NCBI GenBank assembly: GCA_024640955.1
Contig: JAHEDZ010000042.1
Span: 75,130 to 121,334, forward strand
Length of the DNA: 46,205 bases
Source of the DNA: Oceanospirillaceae bacterium
Lineage (GTDB): Bacteria; Pseudomonadota; Gammaproteobacteria; Pseudomonadales; Balneatricaceae
Reading direction: 5' to 3'
Below the pieces are notes generated by a model. That model was not told the DNA's origin and searched no databases. It saw only the letters and a program-made list of their open reading frames with translations. Shown one piece after another: positions 9,237 to 17,814 of the stretch (position 1 is the stretch's first letter; each line of letters opens with the position of its first letter). Position numbers and translations under genes: made by a program.

Positions 9237-10115
9237 ATGATTAATCTCGACGAAATTATCGCAATCGACTTCCACACTCACGCGGAAGAGCCCTGCTCCT
9301 GTGAGCGTGATGATGGCTACTTTGAGTTCCAGGAGGCCTTTGCCAAGTACTTCAAGAACCCGGCTGGCCACAACATGATGCCATCACCGGATGAAACAGC
9401 GGCTTACTACCGTGAACGTAAGATCGCATCAGTAATCTTCCCTGTGGATGCAGAGCGCAACACAGGCTTTAAGCGTTACGAGAACGAAGAAGTAGCGCGC
9501 ATCTGTGCAGAAAATGATGATATTTTGATCCCATTTGCATCGATTGACCCTGCAAAAGGCTTGCTGGGCGCACGCGAAGCGCGTCGTCTAGTGCGTGAAT
9601 TTGGCGTTAAAGGGTTTAAGTTCCACCCGACCATGCAGGGCTTCTACCCGAACGACCGCATGGCCTACCCACTCTACGAAGCGATTGCTGAAGAGGGTGC
9701 AATTGCGCTGTTCCACACCGGCCAGACCGGTGTTGGTGCGGGTGCACCGGGCGGTATGAACATGCGCCTGAAGTACTCACAACCGATCTATCTTGATGAT
9801 GTCGCTGCAGACTTCCCCACCATGCCGATCGTTATGGCGCATCCAGCCTTCCCTTGGCAGGAGGAGCAGCTGTCGGTACTGACGCACAAGCCAAACGTCT
9901 ACATGGATCTTTCCGGCTGGTCACCGAAGTACTTCTCACCGATTCTGCTGCAGTACATGAACAGCCTGCTGAAGAAGAAGATGCTGTTTGGATCGGACTG
10001 GCCGGTAATTACGCCAGACCGCTGGATTGCCGACTTTGATAAGCTCGACGTGAAAGAGGAAGTGAAGCCTCTGATCATGAAAGAGAATGCCGCGCGTTTG
10101 CTTAAACTCAAGTAA
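9237..10115 (+). CDS. Amidohydrolase-family aryl beta-ketoacyl-CoA hydrolase (probable)
   Basis: This 292-residue protein belongs to the amidohydrolase-2 (TIM-barrel metal hydrolase) family. Candidate metal ligands and active-site residues are H13 and H15 (DFHTH), H130 (GFKFHP), H160 (ALFHTG), H202 (MAHPAFPW) and D254 (FGSDWP). The operon provides ligase, dehydrogenases and hydratase but no thiolase. The best inference is therefore hydrolytic (retro-Claisen) cleavage of 4-hydroxyphenyl-beta-ketopropionyl-CoA to 4-hydroxybenzoate and acetyl-CoA, as proposed for the amidohydrolases of the Rhodococcus cou and Corynebacterium phd loci. It ends the operon, and a REP pair follows in the convergent gap. 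A decarboxylase or other lactonase-type activity is the main alternative. Confidence 0.75.
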   Translation: MINLDEIIAIDFHTHAEEPCSCERDDGYFEFQEAFAKYFKNPAGHNMMPSPDETAAYYRERKIASVIFPVDAERNTGFKRYENEEVARICAENDDILIPFASIDPAKGLLGAREARRLVREFGVKGFKFHPTMQGFYPNDRMAYPLYEAIAEEGAIALFHTGQTGVGAGAPGGMNMRLKYSQPIYLDDVAADFPTMPIVMAHPAFPWQEEQLSVLTHKPNVYMDLSGWSPKYFSPILLQYMNSLLKKKMLFGSDWPVITPDRWIADFDKLDVKEEVKPLIMKENAARLLKLK

Positions 10116-10141
10116 CGTTGGCCCTCAGGGATATGACCCTA

Positions 10142-10222
10142 CGCGGTCTGACCCCGCTTGGCACTCCTACAGGGGATCACTCACTATAGGAGGGATCTGC
10201 GGCAACGCCGCAGGTCGCGACC
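10142..10222. repeat. Inverted pair of REP-like palindromes
   Basis: The minus-strand unit (10142-10170) reads GTAGGAGTGCC..., with a GCGG/CCGC stem. The plus-strand unit (10187-10222) has an ATAGGAG head, a CTGCGGC/GCCGCAG stem around AAC and a CGCGACC tail. The pair fills the gap between the convergent amidohydrolase and HAD genes. It could act as a bidirectional 3'-end barrier, but it has no T-run. Confidence 0.6.
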
Positions 10223-10819
10223 CTAGCGCAACGGATAAAGCGTCAGCGTGTCCCCATCAATCAACACACAATCCATACCCGCTGCATGCGCGGCTTGTAG
10301 GCCGATCTGGGTATCCTCAAACACCACGCACTTCTCGGGCTCTACACCCAGATGCTTAGCTGCAGTCAAAAAGGTCTCAGGGTGCGGTTTGCCATTCTCA
10401 ACATCGGTTGAGGCCACCACCGAATCGAAGTGGTCCAGAATATCCACATGCTTAAGCATCTCCAGCGCGTGATCGCGTCGGCTACCTGTGCCTATTGCCA
10501 TGGGCTTCAAGCCGCGATGCTCACGTACAATGGCCGTCGTTAATTCAATCAGATCTGGCAGGCGCCCCATCGAGTCCCAGGTGGCTATCTTGTGCTGCGC
10601 AACCTCCTCCGGATCGTGCTCAAGACCAAACTTCTCATTAAGCATGCTAGCTGTGGTTAACGAAGGCACACCACCTAGAGCATGGATAAACTCACGATCA
10701 ACCGCATAGCCGTAGTGCTGACAGGTTACCTCCCAGGCATCCAGGTGAGCCGGCATAGAGTCGATAAGGGTACCATCCATATCAAAGATAAGGGCGTCAT
10801 AGGGAATTAGGTCGATCAT
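10223..10819 (-). CDS. HAD-superfamily sugar phosphatase, YqaB / beta-phosphoglucomutase-like
   Basis: This 198-residue HAD hydrolase has the motif I FDMDGTL with D13 as nucleophile and D15 as acid/base, the GTGSRR motif II region and the KPHPETF and VFEDTQIGLQAAHAAG motifs III and IV. It has a subfamily IA cap between motifs I and II. Size and motif spacing match fructose-1-phosphatase YqaB and relatives. The substrate is not certain. It lies 36 bp downstream of the histidine kinase gene on the same strand and may share its transcript; a functional link is not evident. Confidence 0.85.
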   Translation of the reverse strand: MIDLIPYDALIFDMDGTLIDSMPAHLDAWEVTCQHYGYAVDREFIHALGGVPSLTTASMLNEKFGLEHDPEEVAQHKIATWDSMGRLPDLIELTTAIVREHRGLKPMAIGTGSRRDHALEMLKHVDILDHFDSVVASTDVENGKPHPETFLTAAKHLGVEPEKCVVFEDTQIGLQAAHAAGMDCVLIDGDTLTLYPLR

Positions 10820-10855
10820 TGGGAATCTCGTGCGGCTGAATAGACTCCGATTAGC

Positions 10856-13705
10856 TTATTCGTCAACGACATCTGCAGCAAGCTCAGCGTTAAGCGCTGC
10901 GATATTGATCGGTTTAGAGAGCACTACATCGGCGCCAGATGCCAGCATCTTATCAGTCTCCTCACCGATCGTAGCCGCTGTCAGGCCAATCACTTTGCCG
11001 CGGTAGCCCTGCTCGCGCAGCGCAGCCACAAATTCATAGCCATTCATCTGCGGCATAAAGATATCGGAGAGCACCAGATCAAAGGCTCCGGGATTGTAGG
11101 CTGCAAGAGCTTCTGCACCGTTGTTGCACACCTGCACCTCAGCCCCCTGTTTGGTCAGCATCTTATGCGTCAGCATCTGGATCGTTTTGTTGTCTTCAGC
11201 CATTAACACTCGCAGGCCCTGAAGAGGTGATTGAGATTCGCGAACCTGCGCGGCAGCCGCCTCTCCACTCGCTAGTTCAACGTCAGCTAGCTCAACCTCA
11301 AGCTTAATTACAAAACAGGCACCGCCAAGCTCTGCAGGCTCATACCTCAGACTTCCACCCATGTTCTGGATAATCTGACGACAGATATGCAGGCCTAAGC
11401 CCGTACCTTCAGCCTCAGTGGAACCGCGTACGAAGGCCTCGAACAGTTGTTCTACTTTATCAGCAGGAATACCCTTACCGTCGTCCGCCACCCAGATTTG
11501 GATCAGCTTGCGACCCGCATCAACCAACTCACCCGAAGCGCCCAATCTAATCTGCCTACCACCTGAGTGGATCAGCGCATTCTTCACCAGATTCGCTATA
11601 ACCTGGCGTAACAGTGTCTTTTGAATGCGTACTGGCTGGCCTGTTAAACCGGTCAAATCAGTTCGCAACTGCACCGCGTTGCGCTGCGCCAAAGGTGTAA
11701 GGCCCTCAGCCTGCTGCAATAACATCTCGTCCAGATGCACATTAGCGTAAGCGGTCCTTGCGACTCGACCTGGTTGCGCCACGGCCCGAAGGGTATCGAT
11801 GACCGAGAGCAACTGCTCAATATTGGCACCCACTAGATCACTGTTTAACGTCTCACCCTCCGCAAGATCCTCCAGCATCATCTGCAGGCTAGCCGCCGGT
11901 GTGCGAAGCTCATGCCCTATCACTGCATACATCTGTGCTTGTCGGTTCTGTTGCTCTTTTAGCGAGGTCGCAGCGGCTTCTGCACGCTCTTTCGAACTTA
12001 CCTCCTCAGTAACATCGACGCTAGCACCCACAAAGAATGGGCGCCCATCGCGCTCTACCAACTGTTCGTAGATACGAAGTTTGTGGAGCGAGCCATCCGG
12101 GTAATATTGATCAACCGTTGAGGTGTGAAAATCGATCGCCTCACGTCGTTTACCACGTTCAATTTGCGCAATAGCGCTAGCGCGCGACTCTATCGGCATC
12201 GAGTTAATCAAAACCTCCTGGGTAAAACTGCCTGCGTCAGGGGCCAGTCCGATTCGCTCGCAAATAACGGAGTTTGCAGAAAACACTTCATGCTCAAGGT
12301 CGAACTCAAAGAGCCCAATTTTGCCCTGCTCCGTTAAGACGCTCAGCTGCTGCGCCTGCTGCTGCGCTCTCTCAGCAGCTTCATGTTCCGCGGTAACATC
12401 GATGGAGACACCGACAATGCGCTCTCGCCCCTGAGACACAAAGCGCATCCGCGCAACTCTGAGGTGAAGAGTCTTTCCGTCGGCCGTTGTTATCACTTGG
12501 TCAAAACGTTGAATAGCGCCCAGCGGTAGCTGAGAGAGTTTTTCATTTAGCGCTAAGTATTCTTCCACACCTTCAGGGCTTAGATGCTTACAGTATTCTG
12601 AGCCGTGGAAGCGGTTATCGCTTGCAGCTCGCCCTAGTCGATGACAGACCTCAGCGTTAACCTCCATAATGCCTGTTTGAGGGCAAAACTCGACCAGACC
12701 GACACCAACGGCCTGAGAGACTACCTCCAGATTCGCTGCAAGCGCCGTAACTTTAGCCGCCGCAGCTGTTTCACTAGTGATATCAACTGAGCTACCGAGC
12801 GCTATTAGCCTGCCCTGACGTTCAACCAGCACACCCTTAACACTGATAGTGCGCAACGACCCATCTACATCGTACTGCGGGTGTTTAAACTCAAAGCTTT
12901 CGCCAGGTGAAAGCTGTGAAGCCCTTTCAACTTCCCCAATAAACGTCGACTGGGCGCTTTCAGGCATGCGCTCTATAAAGCTCTGTAGAGAAACCCGCTG
13001 CTGATCAGCATCAATTCCAATGCGCTCCAGCAGCGGCCGCGTGGCAAGCAGTTCTCCAGAACCAAACTCGTAATCAAATAGTCCTACCTGGCCTACTGAG
13101 GCGAGTAGTGTGAACTGCTCCTGCTGCTGCTTTAACTGCTGCTGTTCCTTTTCAAGACTCTGCCTTAACTGACGTTCAGCGTCCAAACTGTTTCTTAGCT
13201 GCTGCACAAGCCTAGAGACTGAATAGATGAGCGCTGAGCTTAAACCAAAAACGACAAAAAACTGCACTAACGTGCGTAGTAGTGAGCCATCTCCCAGGAA
13301 ATGTCCCGCAGAAGCGAAGAAAAGCGTAGAAAGGAGGGAAACGAACATCGCCATTCTAAGCTCGACAACCAGTGCTAATAGACCCGATGCGAAGAGCAGG
13401 AAAGAATAAGTGGTGTAATTGACCCCGGAATTTCGAAGAACGCCGCTCAAGGCCACTGCGATGGCCAGACCGACTATGATCTTGGACCTAAGCTGCCAAG
13501 AGACTTTGGAAGATCTGAAGCAGAGAGACAACAGTACGACAAACAGACCCGCCTGTATCATCACAGACGACTGCCCCTCACCTTCAGACATCGCTCGGTA
13601 TGTACTTGCCATCAAACCGAACGCTAACAGTAACGCCAAGCTCCTAGCGATTACTAAGCTCATTTTTTCAAGAAAGTCAGAACCAAAACTTCTGGGATAA
13701 TTCAT
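10856..13705 (-). CDS. Hybrid sensor histidine kinase with membrane domain, PAS repeats and receiver
   Basis: The 949 residues show about five or six hydrophobic helices (about 16-168), a glutamine-rich coiled coil (about 165-200) and three PAS-like modules, each ending in a G(A/V)S(V/I)DVT-type strand (about 200-312, 325-440, 452-568). A HisKA box follows with H598 in IGHELRTP, then an ATPase domain with N705/N709, DDGKGIP (741-747) and GTGLGLHI. The C-terminal receiver has D838, phospho-acceptor D881 (SDIFMP), T909 and K931. All catalytic residues are intact. No response regulator or Hpt partner is adjacent. The start has GGAAG 7 bases upstream. The signal is unknown. Confidence 0.93.
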   Translation of the reverse strand: MNYPRSFGSDFLEKMSLVIARSLALLLAFGLMASTYRAMSEGEGQSSVMIQAGLFVVLLSLCFRSSKVSWQLRSKIIVGLAIAVALSGVLRNSGVNYTTYSFLLFASGLLALVVELRMAMFVSLLSTLFFASAGHFLGDGSLLRTLVQFFVVFGLSSALIYSVSRLVQQLRNSLDAERQLRQSLEKEQQQLKQQQEQFTLLASVGQVGLFDYEFGSGELLATRPLLERIGIDADQQRVSLQSFIERMPESAQSTFIGEVERASQLSPGESFEFKHPQYDVDGSLRTISVKGVLVERQGRLIALGSSVDITSETAAAAKVTALAANLEVVSQAVGVGLVEFCPQTGIMEVNAEVCHRLGRAASDNRFHGSEYCKHLSPEGVEEYLALNEKLSQLPLGAIQRFDQVITTADGKTLHLRVARMRFVSQGRERIVGVSIDVTAEHEAAERAQQQAQQLSVLTEQGKIGLFEFDLEHEVFSANSVICERIGLAPDAGSFTQEVLINSMPIESRASAIAQIERGKRREAIDFHTSTVDQYYPDGSLHKLRIYEQLVERDGRPFFVGASVDVTEEVSSKERAEAAATSLKEQQNRQAQMYAVIGHELRTPAASLQMMLEDLAEGETLNSDLVGANIEQLLSVIDTLRAVAQPGRVARTAYANVHLDEMLLQQAEGLTPLAQRNAVQLRTDLTGLTGQPVRIQKTLLRQVIANLVKNALIHSGGRQIRLGASGELVDAGRKLIQIWVADDGKGIPADKVEQLFEAFVRGSTEAEGTGLGLHICRQIIQNMGGSLRYEPAELGGACFVIKLEVELADVELASGEAAAAQVRESQSPLQGLRVLMAEDNKTIQMLTHKMLTKQGAEVQVCNNGAEALAAYNPGAFDLVLSDIFMPQMNGYEFVAALREQGYRGKVIGLTAATIGEETDKMLASGADVVLSKPINIAALNAELAADVVDE

Positions 13706-13994
13706 GATCTATACTTCCAAACCAAATCTTTTTATTCGCATTATGCGGCGCATATTGCATCGCATATTTATAGTGGGCATATCGAAGCACACACATATCC
13801 AACACAAAACCGTGTGCCTCAGCGTTTTCATTCAAAATGCACGTATTAGCCGACGCTTACCCTCTTACCTGCAAAATCTGGGCCAATAACTAAGATTGAT
13901 TCTTAATACACACAAATATCACCAATCCACCCCACCTTTGCTCTCTGGTACAATCCATCAACTTCTAGTTTGGACTCAACAGCCGAGACTCAGC

Positions 13995-15287
13995 ATGCAG
14001 ATAACGCCTGAACAGCTAGCCTTCGACCGCGAACACATCTGGCACCCCTACTCATCGATGATCAATCCACCGCCGATGACGCCAGTGGTCTCGGCAAGCG
14101 GTACGCGGCTGAAGCTCAACGATGGCCGTGAGCTCATCGACGGCATGTCCTCTTGGTGGTCCACCATTCACGGTTACAGCCATCCGGCACTCAACGAGGC
14201 AGCCAAGAGCCAGATAGATCAGATGTCGCATGTCATGTTTGGCGGCATCACCCACGAACCCGCCATAGAACTGGCGCGCAAGCTGGTACGCATGACCCCC
14301 GAAGGGCTGGATAAGGTGTTTATTGCCGACTCTGGCTCAGTCGCTGTAGAAGTCGCCATTAAGATGGCGCTGCAGTACTGGCAGAGCTTAGAAAGAGGCG
14401 AGAAGCATAAACTGCTAACCCTGCGCGGCGGCTACCATGGCGATACTTTTGGGGCGATGTCCGTGTGCGATCCTGTCACCGGTATGCACGAGATCTTTAC
14501 TGGCGTACTGCCCAAACACCACTTTGTGCCACGCCCAGCCTCAAAGTTCGGCGAACCCCTGCAGTCGGAAGATAGCGAGGCGCTCGAAGCGGTTTTGCGC
14601 GCCCATGCGAACGAGATCGCCGCACTGATCCTTGAACCCATTGTGCAGGGGGCGGGCGGCATGTACTTCTACAGCGCCGACTACCTCAAACGCGCCCGTG
14701 AGCTCTGCGATCAGTATGAGGTCCTGTTGATCGCCGACGAGATCGCCACTGGATTCGGCCGCACCGGCAAACTCTTTGCCTGCGATCACGCGGGTATCAG
14801 CCCGGACATTCTCTGTGTCGGCAAAGCACTGACCGGTGGTTACATGACACTGGCCGCCACCCTCACCACCGACACAATCGGCCAGACAATTTCCGCCGGC
14901 GGCGCCGGCTGCTTTATGCATGGCCCCACCTTTATGGGCAATCCACTGGCCTGTGCCGTGGCCAATGCCAGCCTAGGGCTGATTGAAACCGGCCAATGGC
15001 AGACGCAAGTTGCACGCATCTCTGAGGAGCTAAAAACAGGACTGACGCCCGCCGCCGAACTAGAGTCCGTCGCAGACGTGCGCGTGATTGGCGCCATTGG
15101 CGTAGTGGAGCGTAAAGAGCCGGTGACCCTTTCTGAAGTGCAGCCGATGTTTATAGAGCACGGCATCTGGGTGCGCCCGTTCGGCCGTAACGTCTACCTG
15201 ATGCCGCCGTACATCAGCAGCAGCGAGGATATCGCTGCGCTGACGAGTGGGATTGTGGATGTGCTTCGGGAATTAGAGCGAGCTTAG
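13995..15287 (+). CDS. bioA: Adenosylmethionine-8-amino-7-oxononanoate aminotransferase (BioA)
   Basis: BioA is the PLP-dependent aminotransferase that converts KAPA to DAPA in biotin synthesis, using S-adenosylmethionine as amino donor. From the chosen ATG it has 430 residues, like E. coli BioA (429). An upstream extension to 13896 adds a sequence with no family likeness and is rejected. Visible signatures are REHIWHPYSS at the N-terminus, GMSSWWSTIHGY, the PLP-contacting LILEPIVQGAGGM and LLIADEIATGFGRTG, and the lysine in CVGKALTGG. It is alone; no bioBFCD genes are nearby. The preceding 289 bp up to the histidine kinase start hold both promoters, but I could not identify a BirA operator in it. 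Confidence 0.95.
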   Translation: MQITPEQLAFDREHIWHPYSSMINPPPMTPVVSASGTRLKLNDGRELIDGMSSWWSTIHGYSHPALNEAAKSQIDQMSHVMFGGITHEPAIELARKLVRMTPEGLDKVFIADSGSVAVEVAIKMALQYWQSLERGEKHKLLTLRGGYHGDTFGAMSVCDPVTGMHEIFTGVLPKHHFVPRPASKFGEPLQSEDSEALEAVLRAHANEIAALILEPIVQGAGGMYFYSADYLKRARELCDQYEVLLIADEIATGFGRTGKLFACDHAGISPDILCVGKALTGGYMTLAATLTTDTIGQTISAGGAGCFMHGPTFMGNPLACAVANASLGLIETGQWQTQVARISEELKTGLTPAAELESVADVRVIGAIGVVERKEPVTLSEVQPMFIEHGIWVRPFGRNVYLMPPYISSSEDIAALTSGIVDVLRELERA

Positions 15288-15371
15288 TCGCGACCTAGGC
15301 TGCGCCAAGATCCCTCCCACAGAAACAATCCAATGTAGGAGGGTTATTCGGTAAAACCGAATGACGCGACC
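15287..15371. repeat. Inverted pair of REP-like palindromes
   Basis: The minus-strand unit (15287-15320) has a GTGGGAGGG head, a stem around GCA and a GGTCGCGAC tail. The plus-strand unit (15335-15371) reads GTAGGAG, a 10-bp stem (GTTATTCGGT/ACCGAATGAC, one mismatch) and a GCGACC tail. The pair fills the convergent gap between bioA and the MFS gene, and its first base overlaps the bioA stop. Confidence 0.65.
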
Positions 15372-15372
15372 G

Positions 15373-16557
15373 TTAAGCCGCAGCAGCTTCCAACGGATAC
15401 CGGCGCAGCAGTAACATCACAGCCAGCACCAGCGCACAGATTGGCATCACCACGAGATTGAGCGTGTACCAACCGCTCGCGTTCAACAGCACACCCGCCA
15501 TAAACGATCCAAGCGCCACTGTTGAGAAGATCATAAAGTCATTGAAACCTTGCGCCAGCCCTTTTTCCTCTGGCGTATGCGCTTCAGCAACCAAAGCGGT
15601 CGCACCAATAAAGCCAAAGTTCCAACCCACACCTAGCAGAATCAGCGAACCCCAGAAGTGCGCAAGCTCCGACCCCTGCAAGGCAATCAGCCCAGCAATA
15701 GCGATCAGAATCAGACCCAGCGCTGTGATACGCGCCTTACCGTAGCGCACCATCAACTTACCGGTAAAAAATGAGGGCGCGAACATAGCAAGCACATGCC
15801 ACTGAATACCCAGAGCAGCATCACTCACCTGATGACCGTGATCTACCATGGCGATGGGCGCTGCAGTCATTACAAATGCCATAAGCGCGTAGGAAACAAC
15901 ACCGGCCGCCACCGCAATGGTATAACGTGGACGCTTAAGCAGATCCACCAAACGAGTATCCGTATCCGACTTAACCTTTTTCGGCGCAGGACCCGAATCG
16001 CGGATTTGCAAAATTACTGCAAGCCCGATCAATACCAGCACCGCCTGACCGATAAAGGCACCCGCATACTGCACCGCCATCGCATCCTGCGTCCATACAA
16101 CCACCTGTGGCCCAATAACAGCGGCGATAAGCCCGCCAATCATGACACGGGAGATCGCCCTAGGGGCCTGCTCTTTCGACAAGCCCTCCACGACCGCAAA
16201 ACGGAAACTCTGCACATGCGCAGCGTAGTAGCCTGCCAACAACGTGCCCGCACAGAAGAGCGCAAAGGTTTGGGTAAGAATGCCGGTTGCACTCAAAGAT
16301 GCAGAGACCAGCGCAAAGATACCGGCAATAACATAAGCGGTTCTGCGACCCAGTTTTGCCATTAAGAAGGCCGCGGGAAGTGCACTAAGCGCCAACCCCA
16401 AGTTAAACAGGAACACAGGTAGAGTCATAAGCTCATGCGGTGCCCCCATCGCCATACTGACCAGCCCCCCGAGAGAGATAATAATAGGTGGCGTAGATGC
16501 GCCGAATGCTTGCGCGGCGGTATAGAGGTTGACGTTGCGACCTAGGCTTTGTGACAT
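15373..16557 (-). CDS. MFS transporter
   Basis: From the ATG at 16557 the protein has 394 residues and about twelve hydrophobic helices. The basic loop AKLGRRTAY lies between helices 2 and 3, and a cytoplasmic linker (GPAPKKVKSDTDTRLVDLLKRP) lies in the middle, the standard MFS layout. A TTG start at 16569 would add four residues; neither start has a strong ribosome binding site. The substrate cannot be inferred. The 5' side faces a REP pair and the divergent thioesterase gene, and the 3' side faces a REP pair and bioA. Confidence 0.85.
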   Translation of the reverse strand: MSQSLGRNVNLYTAAQAFGASTPPIIISLGGLVSMAMGAPHELMTLPVFLFNLGLALSALPAAFLMAKLGRRTAYVIAGIFALVSASLSATGILTQTFALFCAGTLLAGYYAAHVQSFRFAVVEGLSKEQAPRAISRVMIGGLIAAVIGPQVVVWTQDAMAVQYAGAFIGQAVLVLIGLAVILQIRDSGPAPKKVKSDTDTRLVDLLKRPRYTIAVAAGVVSYALMAFVMTAAPIAMVDHGHQVSDAALGIQWHVLAMFAPSFFTGKLMVRYGKARITALGLILIAIAGLIALQGSELAHFWGSLILLGVGWNFGFIGATALVAEAHTPEEKGLAQGFNDFMIFSTVALGSFMAGVLLNASGWYTLNLVVMPICALVLAVMLLLRRYPLEAAAA

Positions 16558-16590
16558 GAGGAGATCCAATCTTCTTTAGCAATTAGAACT

Positions 16591-16650
16591 GTAGGAGCCC
16601 CCTCGCAGAGGTGGCGACCCAAACTGGTCGCGTGCTGCGCTCGCTCCTAC
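16591..16650. repeat. Inverted pair of REP-like palindromes
   Basis: The plus-strand unit (16591-16619) has a GTAGGAG head, a CCCCCTC-GCA-GAGGTGG stem-loop and a CGACC tail. The minus-strand unit (16626-16650) has the same head, a CGAGC-GCA-GCACG stem and a GCGACC tail. This pair shows the family architecture most clearly. It lies between divergently oriented MFS and thioesterase genes. Confidence 0.7.
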
Positions 16651-16765
16651 GATAAAGGCATAACGTTATATCAGCTTTTGCTAAATAAGGAAAATCTTAA
16701 GCTGACTGGTGTACACTTTCTACAAGACCTATTAACACTTTTACGAATAACAAGGAGCCAGAACC

Positions 16766-17197
16766 TTGGCACGCATTAAACTGGATATGCCAGAAAACTA
16801 CCTCTTCACCACCGAGATCCCACTGCGTATCAGCGATATAAACTACGGCGGCCACCTCGGCAACGATGCTGTACTGAGCCTTATTCACGAGAGCCGCGTA
16901 CAGTTTCTACAACAGAACGGCTACACCGAAATGGATGTTGAGGGCTTTGGCATTATCATGACCGACACCGCGATCGTCTACAAAACGGAAGGATTCTACG
17001 GAGACCGCATCAAGGTGGACGTCACCGTCGGCGACTTCAACAAGTACGGCTGCGACATCTACTACCTGCTGAGTAACAAAAAAACTGCCGCTGATGTGGC
17101 CCACGCTAAGACCGGAATCGTATTCTTCGATTACGAACAGCGCAAAGTAGTTCCCCTACCCGAAGCGTTCCGCGAAAATCTGTTGAAGGATATCTAA
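16766..17197 (+). CDS. Hotdog-fold acyl-CoA thioesterase (4HBT/YbgC-like)
   Basis: This 143-residue hotdog protein has the motif SDINYGGHLGN (about 23-33), with the catalytic aspartate at 24 and the H30/N33 pair of the 4-hydroxybenzoyl-CoA thioesterase type. The start is a TTG, supported by an excellent AAGGAG 8 bases upstream (16752-16757). An internal ATG seven codons later lacks such a site. It would hydrolyse an acyl- or aryl-CoA; the specific substrate is unknown. The GST gene follows after 1 bp, so the two are co-transcribed. Confidence 0.82.
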   Translation: MARIKLDMPENYLFTTEIPLRISDINYGGHLGNDAVLSLIHESRVQFLQQNGYTEMDVEGFGIIMTDTAIVYKTEGFYGDRIKVDVTVGDFNKYGCDIYYLLSNKKTAADVAHAKTGIVFFDYEQRKVVPLPEAFRENLLKDI

Positions 17198-17198
17198 G

Positions 17199-17795
17199 AT
17201 GCAACTGCTGCTCTCGCCAACCTCACCTTACGCCCGGGCTGTGCGCATCGCACTAATGCTTAAGGGGCTCGATGATGACTGCACAGTCGGCTGGGTCGAT
17301 CCCGCTTCAGACACACCCGAACTTGTACAAGCCAACCCGATGAGCCGCGTACCCACGCTGCTACTCGATGATGGCACCGCGCTGACTGAGACAGCTCTGA
17401 TTCTGCAGTATCTGGATCGCCGCGTGCCTCATCCGCCGCTCATCCCCAGCGCCAATGCCAACAGCGAACTCGCCCTCGCTGGGCGCGCTCTTGCAATGAT
17501 GGATGCGGCACTCTGGATAATGAACAATCGCAAGTATCTGGGCGCAGACGCAAATGACAACGCCCTAGGCGAGCGCCGCATGGGCACACTGAGACGTTCG
17601 CTCGAGGATTTCAAAACCAATCCACCGCGCCCAGTTGGGCAGGTCATAGGTATGGGACAGATTCTGCTGCAGGTTGCTATAGAGTACCTGGAGTTTCGCC
17701 TGCCCGAGCTGGAAGCAACAGATACCAGCGGCCTGGGTGATTGGGGCAAGCCTCTGCGTAAGCTGGAGCCCTTCCACCTTACAGAGCCCCACTGA
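17199..17795 (+). CDS. Glutathione S-transferase family protein
   Basis: This 198-residue protein has the thioredoxin-like GST N-terminal domain: MQLLLSPTSPYARAVRIAL, with S7 or S9 as candidate catalytic serine, the cis-proline loop SRVPTLLLDDG and TETALILQYLD with the glutathione gamma-glutamyl contact. An all-helical C-terminal domain follows. It is translationally close to the thioesterase gene. Function beyond glutathione binding is not evident. Confidence 0.88.
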   Translation: MQLLLSPTSPYARAVRIALMLKGLDDDCTVGWVDPASDTPELVQANPMSRVPTLLLDDGTALTETALILQYLDRRVPHPPLIPSANANSELALAGRALAMMDAALWIMNNRKYLGADANDNALGERRMGTLRRSLEDFKTNPPRPVGQVIGMGQILLQVAIEYLEFRLPELEATDTSGLGDWGKPLRKLEPFHLTEPH

Positions 17796-17814
17796 ATCGG
17801 AGCCCTGCTCGGGT

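Noticed and set aside
9237-10115. Amidohydrolase as ACMSD or 4-oxalomesaconate hydratase of protocatechuate 4,5-cleavage
   Set aside because: No ring-cleavage dioxygenase or other gene of that pathway is present, while the operon partners lack exactly one CoA-dependent cleavage enzyme. The possibility is kept as an alternative but not as the call.
13704-13889. Plus-strand 61-codon frame upstream of bioA
   Set aside because: No ribosome binding site, no recognisable domain, and basic/histidine-rich composition expected of non-coding DNA; it overlaps the histidine kinase start.
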